Source: JANYGM01 sp043764015
GTDB taxonomy: Bacteria > Bacteroidota > Bacteroidia > Cytophagales > Thermonemataceae
NCBI GenBank assembly: GCA_043764015.1
Contig: JAYUKY010000059.1
Location: forward strand, 62,001 to 126,000
Length of the DNA stretch: 64,000 bases
Reading direction: 5' to 3'
Notes under the pieces: model-generated
Database searches by the model: none
What the model was told of the DNA's origin: nothing
What the model saw: the letters and a program-made list of their open reading frames with translations, nothing else
Part shown: piece by piece, positions 34,240-43,219 of the stretch
Layout: each line of letters starts with the position of its first letter
How positions within the stretch are numbered: the first letter of the stretch is position 1
Program-made: the position numbers and the translations under genes

Positions 34240-34258
34240 ATGTAAGATTTTTTTGTAA
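34240..34258 (+). promoter_or_regulatory. ATGTAAGATTTTTTTG motif upstream of the E2 gene
   Basis: The same ATGTAAGAT string occurs in the promoters of small-RNA copies 2 and 3 and in the decayed copy at 24.3 kb. It lies ~150 bp before the E2 start, followed by a short heptad-like stretch (about 34275-34305). Confidence 0.35.
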
Positions 34259-34404
34259 TTTTATGCTTGGATAACTGTAAGTTATAAATTGTGGGTTGTG
34301 AGTTAAATACAATATATTCATTATCAAATAGTTAATAAAATAATTATTTGGAAAATTTATCAAAAGAAATCAACTAAATACGTACTTAAAAATACCTTAA
34401 AACT

Positions 34405-36123
34405 ATGGCTGAAATCATCAGAATGCCCAAAATGAGTGATACAATGACGGAGGGAGTCATTGCAGAATGGCACAAAAAAGTCGGTGATACTATCAAATCA
34501 GGTGATGTAGTGGCAGAAGTAGAAACAGACAAAGCAACTATGGAACTTGATGCCTACGAAAGTGGCACACTTCTATATATTGGTGTAGAAAAAGGCAAAG
34601 CCGCTCCCGTTGATGGCATTTTATATATTATTGGTAAACCAGATGAAGATTATCAAAGTCTTTTAAATGGTGAAACTTCTACAAAAACAGAGGCAAAAAC
34701 AGACATAAAACCAACTGAAAAAGTAGTAGAAAAACCTGTAGAAAATGCTTCTGCAAGCGTTTCTACTAATGCTTCTGCTAGTATAACGCAAAGTAGCGTG
34801 GCTATTGATACATCTTCAATTAAGGCACGTATAGAACGTATGCCAAAAATGAGTGATACAATGACAGAAGGCGTAATTGTGGCGTGGCTCAAAAAAGTAG
34901 GTGATAGCGTGAAAGCAGGGGATATTTTAGCGGAAATAGAAACGGATAAAGCCGTTATGGAGCTAGAAGCCTACGAAAGTGGTACACTTTTATATTTGGG
35001 TATTGAGGCAGGTGGAAGTGTGCCTGTTGATGCAGTTTTGTATGTCATTGGTGATAAAAATGCAGATTATAAAGCATTATTAAATGCGCAAAGTGTTGGA
35101 AATAATGTAGTTACACCTATTCAATCAAATGAAAATCCGTTGATTTTTTCTCTTTCATCAGAAAATTCAAGCGAACATTCATCTGATGAACGCTTAAAAA
35201 TCTCTCCTTTGGCACGCAAAATGGCAAAAGATTTGGGTTACAATATCAACCAAATTAAAGGAAGTGGCGACAATGGACGTATTGTAAAGGCTGATGTTGA
35301 GCAGTTTAGCCCACTTGAAGAACCTGAAAGAGTAGAAGCAAAAGCACAAATAAAACCTATTGGAACAGAACTCAAAATAGCAGAAAATGCTAAAGCAAGT
35401 GTTTCACAAACAAGTATTTCACAAGGAAATAATTTTATTGGAGAAAGTTTTGAAGAAGTTGCGGTGTCGCAAATGCGCAAAACTATTGCCCGCAGACTAG
35501 GTGAAAGCCTATTTACTGCACCACATTTCTATCTCACAATGGAAATAAATATGGATAATGCAATGGTTGCACGTACACGCCTAAACGAAATCTCACCTGT
35601 CAAACTTTCTTTTAATGATTTGGTCATAAAAGCGGTCGCAATGGCTTTGAAACTGCACCCAAAAATAAATTCTTCTTGGTTAGGCGACAAAATCCGCTAC
35701 AATAATCACGTACATATTGGCGTAGCTATTGCTGTAGAAGACGGCTTACTTGTGCCTGTGGTGCGTTTTGCTGATATGAAAGGGCTTGCGGCTATCTCGG
35801 CAGAAGTGAAAGAAATGGGTGCAAAAGCTAAAAATAAACTACTTCAACCAAAAGATTGGGAAGGAAACACTTTTACTATTTCTAATCTTGGAATGTTTGG
35901 TATTGACGAGTTTACGGCTATTATTAACTCGCCTGATGCGTGTATTTTGGCAGTTGGTGGCATCAAAGAAACGGCTATTGTCAAAAATGGCGCACTTGCA
36001 GTAGGAAATATTATGAAAGTAACGCTTTCTTGCGACCATAGAGTCGTTGATGGTGCAACTGGTTCTGCATTTTTGCAGGCTCTAAAAGCCAATTTGGAAG
36101 AGCCAATGCGTATGTTGGTGTAA
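34405..36123 (+). CDS. Pyruvate dehydrogenase complex E2, dihydrolipoamide acetyltransferase
   Basis: 572 residues. Two N-terminal lipoyl domains (residues 1-80 and ~144-220), each with the lipoylated lysine in ETDKA (Lys43 in the first), are joined by alanine/serine-rich linkers. A peripheral-subunit-binding domain follows at about 265-300 (ISPLARKMAKDLGYNINQIK). The C-terminal catalytic domain starts near 350 with the active-site SCDHRVVDGATG. It transfers acetyl groups to CoA in the complex core. E1 and E3 genes are not adjacent. Pyruvate specificity is inferred from the double lipoyl layout and MPKMSDTMTEG motif typical of PDH E2; a branched-chain E2 is less likely. Confidence 0.92.
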   Translation: MAEIIRMPKMSDTMTEGVIAEWHKKVGDTIKSGDVVAEVETDKATMELDAYESGTLLYIGVEKGKAAPVDGILYIIGKPDEDYQSLLNGETSTKTEAKTDIKPTEKVVEKPVENASASVSTNASASITQSSVAIDTSSIKARIERMPKMSDTMTEGVIVAWLKKVGDSVKAGDILAEIETDKAVMELEAYESGTLLYLGIEAGGSVPVDAVLYVIGDKNADYKALLNAQSVGNNVVTPIQSNENPLIFSLSSENSSEHSSDERLKISPLARKMAKDLGYNINQIKGSGDNGRIVKADVEQFSPLEEPERVEAKAQIKPIGTELKIAENAKASVSQTSISQGNNFIGESFEEVAVSQMRKTIARRLGESLFTAPHFYLTMEINMDNAMVARTRLNEISPVKLSFNDLVIKAVAMALKLHPKINSSWLGDKIRYNNHVHIGVAIAVEDGLLVPVVRFADMKGLAAISAEVKEMGAKAKNKLLQPKDWEGNTFTISNLGMFGIDEFTAIINSPDACILAVGGIKETAIVKNGALAVGNIMKVTLSCDHRVVDGATGSAFLQALKANLEEPMRMLV

Positions 36124-36126
36124 AGC

Positions 36127-36169
36127 TTCCAAAAATAACTTTCCGAAAGTTGGAAACTTTTAGGAAGTT
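36127..36169 (+). terminator. Hairpin after the E2 gene
   Basis: Nested pairing: outer CTTCC...GGAAG and inner AACTTTCCGAAAGTT. It is a possible terminator and belongs to the AACTTTCCGAAAGTT repeat type common in Bacteroidota. Confidence 0.6.
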
Positions 36170-36223
36170 TACCCACTCCAAAAAAATCCTAATCTAATCA
36201 ATTTTAATTAAATTTTTACTTTT

Positions 36224-36757
36224 ATGTCTGAAAACGAAAAACCAGAAAAAAGTGGCTTTATGAGTCTTATCAACGAGCATAGCACTACGGTTATTGCTAT
36301 TTGCTTGAGTATAGCTACTATTATGGGTAGTGATGCGGAAACGGTGGAAAAACAAGCGCAAAACGACTCCGAAATAGCACAACGAAACTTCAAAGAGATT
36401 GAAGATGATGACCAAGATTGTATGGAGAAACTGGAAGAGCTTGATATTGAGGCGGAAACGTCTGATAATGCTGATGATTCTCTTGATGCCGTCAAAACAA
36501 TTAAGTTTTATGAACACCGTAGAGATAGTCTTCATAAGCAAGTTGCGGTAGAAGAAGCCAGTTATAAGAAAACTGAAGAGGTTTTTAAACGCCTAGAAAA
36601 GAAAAAAAATACCAATGATTTTGCTGAAATGATTTTGCAAATAAGTATTCTTTTTTCTGCGGTAGGCGTAAGTTCTAAAAAGAAATTTTTGCCAATGCTT
36701 GCTGCTGTGGGTACAGTTGCAGGTATTGTAGTGCTTCTTATAAGTATTTTTATGTAA
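36224..36757 (+). CDS. Two-helix membrane protein, DUF4337-like
   Basis: 177 residues. Hydrophobic segments lie at about 20-36 (HSTTVIAICLSIATIMG) and at the C-terminus (FLPMLAAVGTVAGIVVLLIS). Between them is a long, strongly charged helical stretch (~37-130), probably a coiled coil, and a moderately hydrophobic segment before the last helix (FAEMILQISILFSAVGVSSK). The layout resembles DUF4337, of unknown function. It lies between E2 and a glycosyltransferase on the same strand (100- and 67-bp gaps) and may be cotranscribed with the latter. Confidence 0.65.
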   Translation: MSENEKPEKSGFMSLINEHSTTVIAICLSIATIMGSDAETVEKQAQNDSEIAQRNFKEIEDDDQDCMEKLEELDIEAETSDNADDSLDAVKTIKFYEHRRDSLHKQVAVEEASYKKTEEVFKRLEKKKNTNDFAEMILQISILFSAVGVSSKKKFLPMLAAVGTVAGIVVLLISIFM

Positions 36758-36824
36758 AGTATTCAGATTTTTAAAGTAACTTCAATGTTTTTGGGGTTAC
36801 TTTAGAAAATTATATTTAAAAAAA

Positions 36825-37565
36825 ATGTATCAAAACAAAAAAGTTATTGTCGTTCTTCCTGCCTATAATGCTGCCAAAACGCTGCAAAAAACATATTCAG
36901 AAATCCCTTTTGATATAGTTGATGAGGTCGTTTTGGTTGATGATGCCAGCCCAGATAATACCATAGAAGTTGCTGAAAAACTAGGTATTAAGCACGTTTT
37001 GCGCCACGAAAAAAATAAAGGCTATGGCGGAAATCAAAAAACTTGTTACAAAAAAGCCCTTGAATTAGGGGCAGACATTGTTATTATGTTGCACCCAGAT
37101 TATCAATATACACCAAAACTGATTGTAGCAATGGTGAGTATTATTGGAAATGATGTTTATCCTGTGGTGCTTGGCTCACGTATATTGGGTGTAGGCGCAC
37201 GCAAAGGAGGTATGCCACTTTATAAATATGTTGCTAACCGTATTTTGACTTTTTCACAGAACGTATTGATGGGTCAGAAACTCTCTGAATATCATACAGG
37301 TTATAGGGCTTTTTCTAAGGAAGTTTTGGAAAGTATTGCTTTTGAAAAAAATTCTGATGACTTTGTTTTTGATAATCAAATGCTAGCTCAAATTTTTTAT
37401 CAAGGTTATGAAATTGGTGAGGTAACTTGTCCTACCAAATATTTTGATGATGCCTCGTCTATTAATTTTTCAAGAAGTGTAAAATATGGTTTTGGCGTTT
37501 TGAATGTATCTTTTTTGTATTTTCTGACGAAATTAGGCGTGTATAATTGGAAAATATTGAAATAG
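36825..37565 (+). CDS. Family 2 glycosyltransferase, dolichyl-phosphate-mannose-synthase-like
   Basis: 246 residues with a GT-A fold. The N-terminus is VIVVLPAYNAAKTL, then VVLVDDASPDNT (nucleotide-sugar binding), NKGYGGNQKT and MLHPDYQYTP, which carries the metal-binding aspartate in place of the usual DxD. The acceptor side has SEYHTGYRAFSKEVLE. There is no C-terminal membrane domain, which places it with soluble DPM1-like enzymes that load a sugar onto a polyprenyl phosphate. The sugar is unknown. Confidence 0.88.
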   Translation: MYQNKKVIVVLPAYNAAKTLQKTYSEIPFDIVDEVVLVDDASPDNTIEVAEKLGIKHVLRHEKNKGYGGNQKTCYKKALELGADIVIMLHPDYQYTPKLIVAMVSIIGNDVYPVVLGSRILGVGARKGGMPLYKYVANRILTFSQNVLMGQKLSEYHTGYRAFSKEVLESIAFEKNSDDFVFDNQMLAQIFYQGYEIGEVTCPTKYFDDASSINFSRSVKYGFGVLNVSFLYFLTKLGVYNWKILK

Positions 37566-37576
37566 TCTTATTTTAG

Positions 37577-37624
37577 TTGCCACGAATACACAAATAAATA
37601 CATTTATTCGTGTATTCGTGGCTA
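37577..37624. repeat. CACGAATAC palindromic repeat, copy 2
   Basis: Nearly the same as the 17209 copy: TTGCCACGAATACACAAATA with its complement and a loop ATACAT. It sits between convergent genes. Confidence 0.85.
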
Positions 37625-37641
37625 ATAAATCAGACTATTCT

Positions 37642-38355
37642 TCATAAGCCGTTGAGTTCTTTTTTGTAAGTTTTCCAGTTGGGCATAAATTTATTCATAA
37701 AACCTACAAAACGGGCATTGTGTAGCCTTTCCAAAAGATGCACCAACTCGTGAGCAATGATATATTCCAAGCAATTAAGTGATTTTTTGGCGAGTTCAAG
37801 GCTCAACCAAATGCGTTTAGCTTGTATGTTGCACGTTCCCCAACGAGTTTTCATTTGTTTTATTCTACATTCGTTAGATTTTACGCCAATTATTGCCTCC
37901 CACTTTTCTACAAGTGGGTTTATGATTTTTTTTAGCTCAATTCTATACCATTGGTCAAAAATATTATGGCGTTGGTCTGCGGTTGTATTTGGTACAACAT
38001 ACAAAGTAATATAATTTTTTGTATTATTGTCTATATTTTCAGTTGTGAGGATTATTTTTGGGTTTGTGTTGTGTTCTATCACTCTCAAAATATAGCCAAC
38101 TCCTTGAAAATAATGAATTTCACCATTTATAAATATGTTTTTTGATTGTATTATTTGTGTTGAAAAACGCTGTTGATGTTTTTTTATCCAGTCAATTTTT
38201 GAAGTTATAAAAGCCTTAATATGCTCCTGACTTGTACGAATAGGTGCGGATACACGCACTTTTCCAGTAGCGGAACTGATAACCAAACGCATATTTTTGA
38301 CTTTTTTCTTTTCTATATCAATGGTGATGCCATCAATTTCTAATTGTGTTATCAT
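37642..38355 (-). CDS. YgjP-like (SprT/WSS1 superfamily) metallopeptidase
   Basis: 237 residues matching the YgjP/DUF45 family. The C-terminal zinc site is IIAHELVHLLERLHNARF (HExxH starting at His202, third ligand in LHN). The family's MKTRWGTCN motif precedes it, and the beta-rich N-terminal half has KKVKNMRLVISSATGKVRVS. In many genomes this gene neighbours type I restriction genes; here its neighbours are a glycosyltransferase and aroC. The substrate is unknown. Confidence 0.88.
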   Translation of the reverse strand: MITQLEIDGITIDIEKKKVKNMRLVISSATGKVRVSAPIRTSQEHIKAFITSKIDWIKKHQQRFSTQIIQSKNIFINGEIHYFQGVGYILRVIEHNTNPKIILTTENIDNNTKNYITLYVVPNTTADQRHNIFDQWYRIELKKIINPLVEKWEAIIGVKSNECRIKQMKTRWGTCNIQAKRIWLSLELAKKSLNCLEYIIAHELVHLLERLHNARFVGFMNKFMPNWKTYKKELNGL

Positions 38356-38460
38356 TTTTACTATTTTAAATTATTATCTAATCAACTAAAAACTCTCACA
38401 AATTTACTAAAAAACTTGAATACATATTGCTTTTTTGTATTTTCTTAATTACTCAAATAA

Positions 38461-39522
38461 ATGAACTCTTACGGACAAAAACTCAAAATAACTACTTTCG
38501 GAGAATCTCACGGAATAGCGGTTGGCGTTGTGATAGATGGCTTTCCTGCTAATTTTTTGGTAGATTTAGCACAAATTCAAATAGAATTGGACAAACGCAA
38601 ACCAGGACAATCAGCCATTACCACACAACGCAAAGAAGAAGACAAAATAGAAATTATTTCAGGGATTTTTGAAGGAAAAACTACAGGAATGCCTATTTGC
38701 CTAGTCGTACACAATGAAGATGCAAAAAGCAAAGATTATTCACATATTGCGGACAAATTTCGCCCTTCACACGCAGATTACACGTATGAGGCAAAATATG
38801 GTTACAGAGATTTTCGTGGTGGTGGGCGCAGTTCTGCCCGTGAAACACTCGCTCGTGTAGCTGCTGGCGCACTTGCAAAGCAATTTTTAGCCCAAATGGG
38901 ACTAAAAATAACCGCTTATGTATCACAAGTAGGAGAAATAATTTCTACAAAAAAATACCAAGAATTAGATTTTTTAGAAATAGAAAATAACCCTGTACGT
39001 TGCGCTGATGCGGTTTTAGCAATAGAAATGGAAAATTATATCAAAGAAATTAAAAAACAAGGTGATACTGTGGGCGGCGTGGTGAGTTGTGTAATCCAAA
39101 ATATGCCTGTGGGACTTGGTGAGCCTGTTTTTGACAAACTTCACGCAGAACTTGCTAAGGCTATGATGTCAATAAATGCTGCCAAAGGCTTTGAATATGG
39201 GAGTGGTTTTGCAGGCGCAAGTATGCGTGGCTCACAACATAATGACGTGTTTTTTTCAGATGAAAATGGTAAGATTCGTACAAAAACCAACTTTTCTGGA
39301 GGCATTCAGGGCGGAATTTCTAATGGGGAAGATATTTATTTTAGAGTGGCTTTTAAGCCTGTTGCAACCCTTTTGCAACCTCAAGAAAGCATCAATAATG
39401 CAGGTGAAAGCGTAATTGTAGAGGGAAAAGGTCGCCACGACCCTTGTGTTGTGCCTCGTGCCATTCCTATTGTAGAAGCTATGGCGGCACTCGTTTTGAT
39501 GGATTTTTATTTGAGAAAATGA
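38461..39522 (+). CDS. aroC: Chorismate synthase
   Basis: A 353-residue enzyme of the last common step of the shikimate pathway: EPSP to chorismate, using reduced FMN. Family signatures are ITTFGESHGIAVGVVIDGFP, then HADYTYEAKYGYRDFRGGGR followed by SSARET, FGAGASMRG-like text at GFAGASMRGSQHND, and RHDPCVVPRAIPIVEAMAAL. The length is normal and no residue is missing among those visible. It is monocistronic and followed by a terminator hairpin. Confidence 0.97.
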   Translation: MNSYGQKLKITTFGESHGIAVGVVIDGFPANFLVDLAQIQIELDKRKPGQSAITTQRKEEDKIEIISGIFEGKTTGMPICLVVHNEDAKSKDYSHIADKFRPSHADYTYEAKYGYRDFRGGGRSSARETLARVAAGALAKQFLAQMGLKITAYVSQVGEIISTKKYQELDFLEIENNPVRCADAVLAIEMENYIKEIKKQGDTVGGVVSCVIQNMPVGLGEPVFDKLHAELAKAMMSINAAKGFEYGSGFAGASMRGSQHNDVFFSDENGKIRTKTNFSGGIQGGISNGEDIYFRVAFKPVATLLQPQESINNAGESVIVEGKGRHDPCVVPRAIPIVEAMAALVLMDFYLRK

Positions 39523-39528
39523 AAAACT

Positions 39529-39561
39529 CTCCAAAAGTTTAAAGCTTTTAGAGAGTTAAAT
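39529..39561 (+). terminator. Terminator after aroC
   Basis: A ~13-bp stem AACTCTCCAAAAG/CTTTTAGAGAGTT with loop TTTAAAG. No long T-run, so it may be leaky. Confidence 0.7.
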
Positions 39562-39669
39562 ACAGAAAAAAACTATTTTCTTTTACATTTTATAGAAAAA
39601 AAACTATCTTTACGTTTTAGATAAAAATTAGTTCAAAAAATCATTTTTCAAAATATAAAATATAAAAAT

Positions 39670-39780
39670 ATGTCCGCTTCTGCCCTCGTAATGATGCTCA
39701 CAACTGAAATAGCTATCACACTTGTAACGCTTTATTTTTTCTATAAAGTGCTTACAATGCCTGCCAAAATAGAAGAATAA
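39670..39780 (+). CDS. MetS-like small membrane protein, 36 residues
   Basis: It begins MSASALVMMLTTEIAITLVT and ends KVLTMPAKIEE. It has one membrane helix and the MSASA-x-VMM start typical of MetS-type small subunits of NSS (sodium:neurotransmitter symporter family) amino-acid transporters. Such subunits are normally encoded beside their transporter; none is adjacent, so it is an orphan or serves a transporter elsewhere. Weak -7-like TATCTTTA at 39604. A strong terminator follows at 39799. It is easily missed because of its size. Confidence 0.68.
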   Translation: MSASALVMMLTTEIAITLVTLYFFYKVLTMPAKIEE

Positions 39781-39798
39781 CCCAGCACAACAATTTTA

Positions 39799-39833
39799 AT
39801 GCAAAAACCTACATTAAAGTAGGTTTTTTGCAT
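39799..39833 (+). terminator. Terminator after the MetS-like gene
   Basis: ATGCAAAAACCTAC, loop ATTAAA, GTAGGTTTTTTGCAT. The GTAGG arm is shared with terminators at 51937 and 52631. Confidence 0.88.
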
Positions 39834-39844
39834 ATAAATAAACT

Positions 39845-39878
39845 TTCGTACCTCGTACTTCAAACTTCATACCTCAAA
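39845..39878. repeat. Heptad repeat abutting the NUC1 gene start
   Basis: TTCGTACCTCGTACTTCAAA continues as CTTCATACCTCAAA and runs straight into the ATG at 39879. Confidence 0.75.
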
Positions 39879-40829
39879 ATGGCAAAATCAGAAGGAATAG
39901 ATATACAATTACTCAAAAAACGTGTTTTTTGGGGCGTTGGTACTGTTTTGGGCTTTATTTTGTGTCTGTTTGTATTTCTTTCTAATAGTGTTGTAAAATC
40001 TTTTTTAGATGCAACATTGGGCGCATACATTATTTCAGACACTATTTATGAGATAAAAGTAGCTTACTTCTCTCGTGGGCGTGCTACTGCAAATACAGAT
40101 ATACCTGATAATGATGAAGATACCAACAATAATCCTGATAATAACAAAAATTTTGCCTTGCCTGCTATCAAATCAGACGACCAAATTATTAAACACACTG
40201 CCTATACTCTTGCTTATGAAGAAGAACACGAGCAGGCAAAATGGGTAGCGTACAAACTAGAACAAAGAAATTTAGAAAAAGGTAAAAATAGTCGTGATGG
40301 TGAGCAGTTTAAACCTGACCCTGCTGTTAGTTCTGGGTCTGCTTTGCCAAGTGATTATTCTAAGTCTGGATATGATAGAGGGCATTTAGCACCTGCGGGA
40401 GATTTTAATTATGATAAAAATTTGCTTACAGAAACTTTTTTTATGAGTAATATGAGTCCGCAAAAACCAGAACTAAACAGAGGAAAATGGAATGAATTGG
40501 AGCAACAGGTACGTTATTGGTTGCGTTTTGATAAGGAGTTGTATATTGTTTCTGGTCCAATTTTTGCTGAAAAAATGAAGAAAATAGGCAAAAAAAACAA
40601 AATTTCTGTGCCAGTTGCTTATTTCAAAGTAATTTTAGACATCAGAAATAAAAAAGCCATTGCTTTTATTATGCCAAATGAAATTTTTAATGATAATATA
40701 CAAAATTATATTGTTTCTATTGATAAAATTGAAGCCAAAACTGGTATAGATTTCTTTCCGCAACTCTCAAAAGACAAAATTTTAGAGAAAAAACTGGAAA
40801 GTAGCGAAACCCCAGAAGGCTGGTTTTAA
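39879..40829 (+). CDS. Membrane-anchored DNA/RNA non-specific endonuclease (NUC1 family)
   Basis: 316 residues from the ATG at 39879; the frame extends to 39828 only through repeat and terminator DNA. An N-terminal membrane helix (FWGVGTVLGFILCLFVFL) anchors it and is followed by an acidic, asparagine-rich linker. The beta-beta-alpha-metal nuclease domain contains YDRGHLAPAGDF, with catalytic His169 in DRGH, and FMSNMSPQKPELNRGKWNEL, whose Asn binds the metal. It degrades DNA and RNA, probably outside the inner membrane, for nutrient recovery or defence against extracellular DNA. No immunity gene is evident. Confidence 0.92.
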   Translation: MAKSEGIDIQLLKKRVFWGVGTVLGFILCLFVFLSNSVVKSFLDATLGAYIISDTIYEIKVAYFSRGRATANTDIPDNDEDTNNNPDNNKNFALPAIKSDDQIIKHTAYTLAYEEEHEQAKWVAYKLEQRNLEKGKNSRDGEQFKPDPAVSSGSALPSDYSKSGYDRGHLAPAGDFNYDKNLLTETFFMSNMSPQKPELNRGKWNELEQQVRYWLRFDKELYIVSGPIFAEKMKKIGKKNKISVPVAYFKVILDIRNKKAIAFIMPNEIFNDNIQNYIVSIDKIEAKTGIDFFPQLSKDKILEKKLESSETPEGWF

Positions 40830-40926
40830 TTTAGTGTTGAGTGTGTAGTGTTGAGTGTGTAGTGAAATACATTTGACGAAAAATCCACTCAATACTACTC
40901 ATTCAACACTCAACACTCAAAACATA
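40829..40926. repeat. Heptad-repeat inverted pair (GTGTTGA/GTGTGTA type)
   Basis: TAGTGTTGAGTGTGTAGTGT and following units, then at about 40890 the complementary CACTCAATACTACTCATTCA and AACACTCAACACTCAAAA. The arms could pair across ~25 bp. It lies between the NUC1 stop and the VWA gene start. Confidence 0.78.
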
Positions 40927-43020
40927 GTGGACAAAATTAACCTTATTTTCCCTTATTCTCCATTTTTTCTGCTTTTGTGCGTCCTTGTGGGCGTGGCGTA
41001 TGCGTGGTTGCTTTACTCAAAACAGTATAATTGGTCTAAAAAAGTAAATTATACGTTGGCTGCTTTGCGTGGCACTTTCGTAACGCTTATTTGCCTGCTT
41101 TTACTTGCACCAATAGTGAGGAAAATCAAAAATGATGAAGAAAAACCTACTATTGTTTTTGCAATAGACAACTCTGAATCTCTCAAAATGTCTGCTGATA
41201 CTGCTTTTTTGAAGAAAAAAATGCAAGAAATCAATAATATCAAAGATAAATTAGAAAAAAATGATATTTTGACAGATGTACAGTTTTTAGATGATAATTC
41301 TGGTAATAATTCTAACAAAAATAATCTTCTAAATACTAAATACAACCTCCAGAGTTCTAATTTGGGTAAAATCTTATCTGATGTAGAAAGCAGTTACGAA
41401 AACCGCAACCTTGACCGTATTGTTTTGGTGTCTGACGGCATTCATAATCAGGGTGTTTCTCCTACCTTCCAATCTTATAATAATCCTATTATTACGGTTG
41501 GTTTAGGTGATACTATTGCTAAAAAAGACCTCAAAATACAAACGCTTTTCTGTAACAAATTAGCGTATCTGGGTAATGATTTTCCTATTGTGGCAGAAAT
41601 CCAAAATAATGGCTATGATGACCGTATTGTGGCAGTTTCTTTGCTGCAAAATGGCTCTGCTATCTCTACACAAAATATTCGTATAAAAAAAGATGACATT
41701 TCAGAAGTGAATTTTGTGGCAAAAGCAGCACAAAAAGGACTTCAAAGGTATAGCGTTTCCGTACAAGTTTTGGAAAATGAAATAAGTACACAAAACAACA
41801 TCAGAGATGCGTATGTGGAAGTTATTGATGGAAAAGAGAAGATTTTGTTGCTTGCTTATGCGCCTCACCCAGACCTAAAAGCTTTGCGTGCTATCATTGA
41901 AAAAAACGAAAATTATAGCTTTGAATTATGTGTAGTGGGCATTCATACACCAAAAGAAGCACGTTATGATTTGGTTATTGCGCATCAAATTCCTGATTTA
42001 CAAAATGGTGGTACTGATATCCTTTCAAAATACAAGAAATTGGGCGTACCAGTTTTTTATATTTTGGGCGAACAGAGTAATTTGGGGGCATTTTCTGCAC
42101 AAAATGATGTAATTGCTACCTCTGCACGCACAGGGCAAAGTGATAATGTTTTGGGTGCATTTAATCCTAATTTTACCAAATTTAGCTATAATATTGAGGC
42201 TTTGAGTATTTTGAGCAAACTTCCGCCTTTGAGTGTGCCTTACGGAGATTATCAAACCAAAAATAATAGTGATATTGTTCTTTTCCAGCAAGTTGGCAAT
42301 ATTATTACTAAAAAACCATTGCTTGCTATTAATAGTAATAAATCCTCTAAATCTGCAGTTTTGGCAGGTGAGGGCTTGTGGCGTTGGAGACTTGAAGAAT
42401 ATGATTTGACAGATAAACAAGAAGTTTTAGATGATTTTTTTCTTAAAATAATACAATTTTTATCATCAAAAGAAGATACTAGAAAACTACGAGTTTTCAC
42501 GACAGAAAATGAGTATTTATCTTATGAAAAAGTCGTTTTTGAGGCGGAATCTTACAATGATGTTTTTGAGAAAATCTATAATACAAAAGTAAATTTGAGC
42601 ATTGTAAATGAAGCTGGGCAAAGTTTCCCTTATAACTTTGTGATAGCGCAGGGAAGCAGCCGTTTTGAGGTTTCAGGACTTCCAAAGGGCGTTTACCGCT
42701 ACAAAGCATCAGCTAATATCTTAGGGAAATTAGAGGTTGCGGCAGGAGAATTTACTATCAAAGATTTGCAATTAGAGGCACTTAATACTACAGCAGACCA
42801 CCAACTTTTGCGCCAACTTTCAGACCAAACACAAGGTAAATTCTTTCATATAAACCAGTTAGAAAGTTTGGAAAAAGAACTTTTATCAAAAAGAAAACCA
42901 AACAAACTCACCAGCACAGAAGAAATGCTTGAAATAATCCACTTGCGTTGGTTATTTTTCCTTATTGTGCTTTTAGCGTCTATTGAGTGGGTTACTAGAA
43001 AATATTTGGGAAGCTACTAA
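40927..43020 (+). CDS. VWA-domain-like inner membrane protein
   Basis: 697 residues from the GTG at 40927; upstream codons back to 40855 are heptad-repeat DNA. Two N-terminal membrane helices (PYSPFFLLLCVLVGVAYAWL and LRGTFVTLICLLLLAP) precede a von Willebrand A-like domain with a degenerate MIDAS (FAIDNSESL, then LVSDGIHNQG). Beta-sandwich regions follow, and a C-terminal membrane helix (WLFFLIVLLASIEWVTRKYL). The layout matches Bacteroidota proteins related to BatA/BatB and YfbK-like families, often in the GATase1-like subgroup. The role in the envelope is unknown. It may be cotranscribed with the preceding nuclease. Confidence 0.78.
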   Translation: MDKINLIFPYSPFFLLLCVLVGVAYAWLLYSKQYNWSKKVNYTLAALRGTFVTLICLLLLAPIVRKIKNDEEKPTIVFAIDNSESLKMSADTAFLKKKMQEINNIKDKLEKNDILTDVQFLDDNSGNNSNKNNLLNTKYNLQSSNLGKILSDVESSYENRNLDRIVLVSDGIHNQGVSPTFQSYNNPIITVGLGDTIAKKDLKIQTLFCNKLAYLGNDFPIVAEIQNNGYDDRIVAVSLLQNGSAISTQNIRIKKDDISEVNFVAKAAQKGLQRYSVSVQVLENEISTQNNIRDAYVEVIDGKEKILLLAYAPHPDLKALRAIIEKNENYSFELCVVGIHTPKEARYDLVIAHQIPDLQNGGTDILSKYKKLGVPVFYILGEQSNLGAFSAQNDVIATSARTGQSDNVLGAFNPNFTKFSYNIEALSILSKLPPLSVPYGDYQTKNNSDIVLFQQVGNIITKKPLLAINSNKSSKSAVLAGEGLWRWRLEEYDLTDKQEVLDDFFLKIIQFLSSKEDTRKLRVFTTENEYLSYEKVVFEAESYNDVFEKIYNTKVNLSIVNEAGQSFPYNFVIAQGSSRFEVSGLPKGVYRYKASANILGKLEVAAGEFTIKDLQLEALNTTADHQLLRQLSDQTQGKFFHINQLESLEKELLSKRKPNKLTSTEEMLEIIHLRWLFFLIVLLASIEWVTRKYLGSY

Positions 43021-43021
43021 A

Positions 43022-43052
43022 TCAATTACGAATTATCAATTACGAATTACGA
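43022..43052. repeat. AATTACG heptad repeat
   Basis: CAATTACGAATTATCAATTA and the following CGAATTACGAG: four 7-mers right after the VWA gene stop. Confidence 0.78.
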
Positions 43053-43088
43053 GAAATACAAATAAAAAGCAACTATGCAACAAAACCT

Positions 43089-43147
43089 AGTCGTAAGTGT
43101 CCTACTACGACTGCAAAACAGTGTATTGAGCGTCCCGCTCCTTTTTG
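43089..43147. repeat. Palindromic element between the VWA and kinase genes
   Basis: Two hairpins: AGTCGTA ... TACGACT (43089-43112) and GAGCG-TCC-CGCTC (43128-43140) within GCAAAA ... TTTTTGC. The second has a following T-run and may terminate the VWA transcript. Confidence 0.65.
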
Positions 43148-43182
43148 CGACAAATAAATAACTTAATAATCAAGGTTTTATA

Positions 43183-43219
43183 TTCGTACTTTGTACCTCT
43201 TATTTCGTACCTTTTCCCT
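43183..43219. repeat. Heptad repeat abutting the histidine kinase start
   Basis: TATTCGTACTTTGTACCTCT then TATTTCGTACCTTTTCCC, ending at the ATG at 43220. Confidence 0.72.

Noticed and set aside
35238..36176. Antisense frames within the E2 catalytic region
   Set aside because: The sense strand encodes all E2 catalytic motifs; the antisense proteins show no recognisable domain or start signal.
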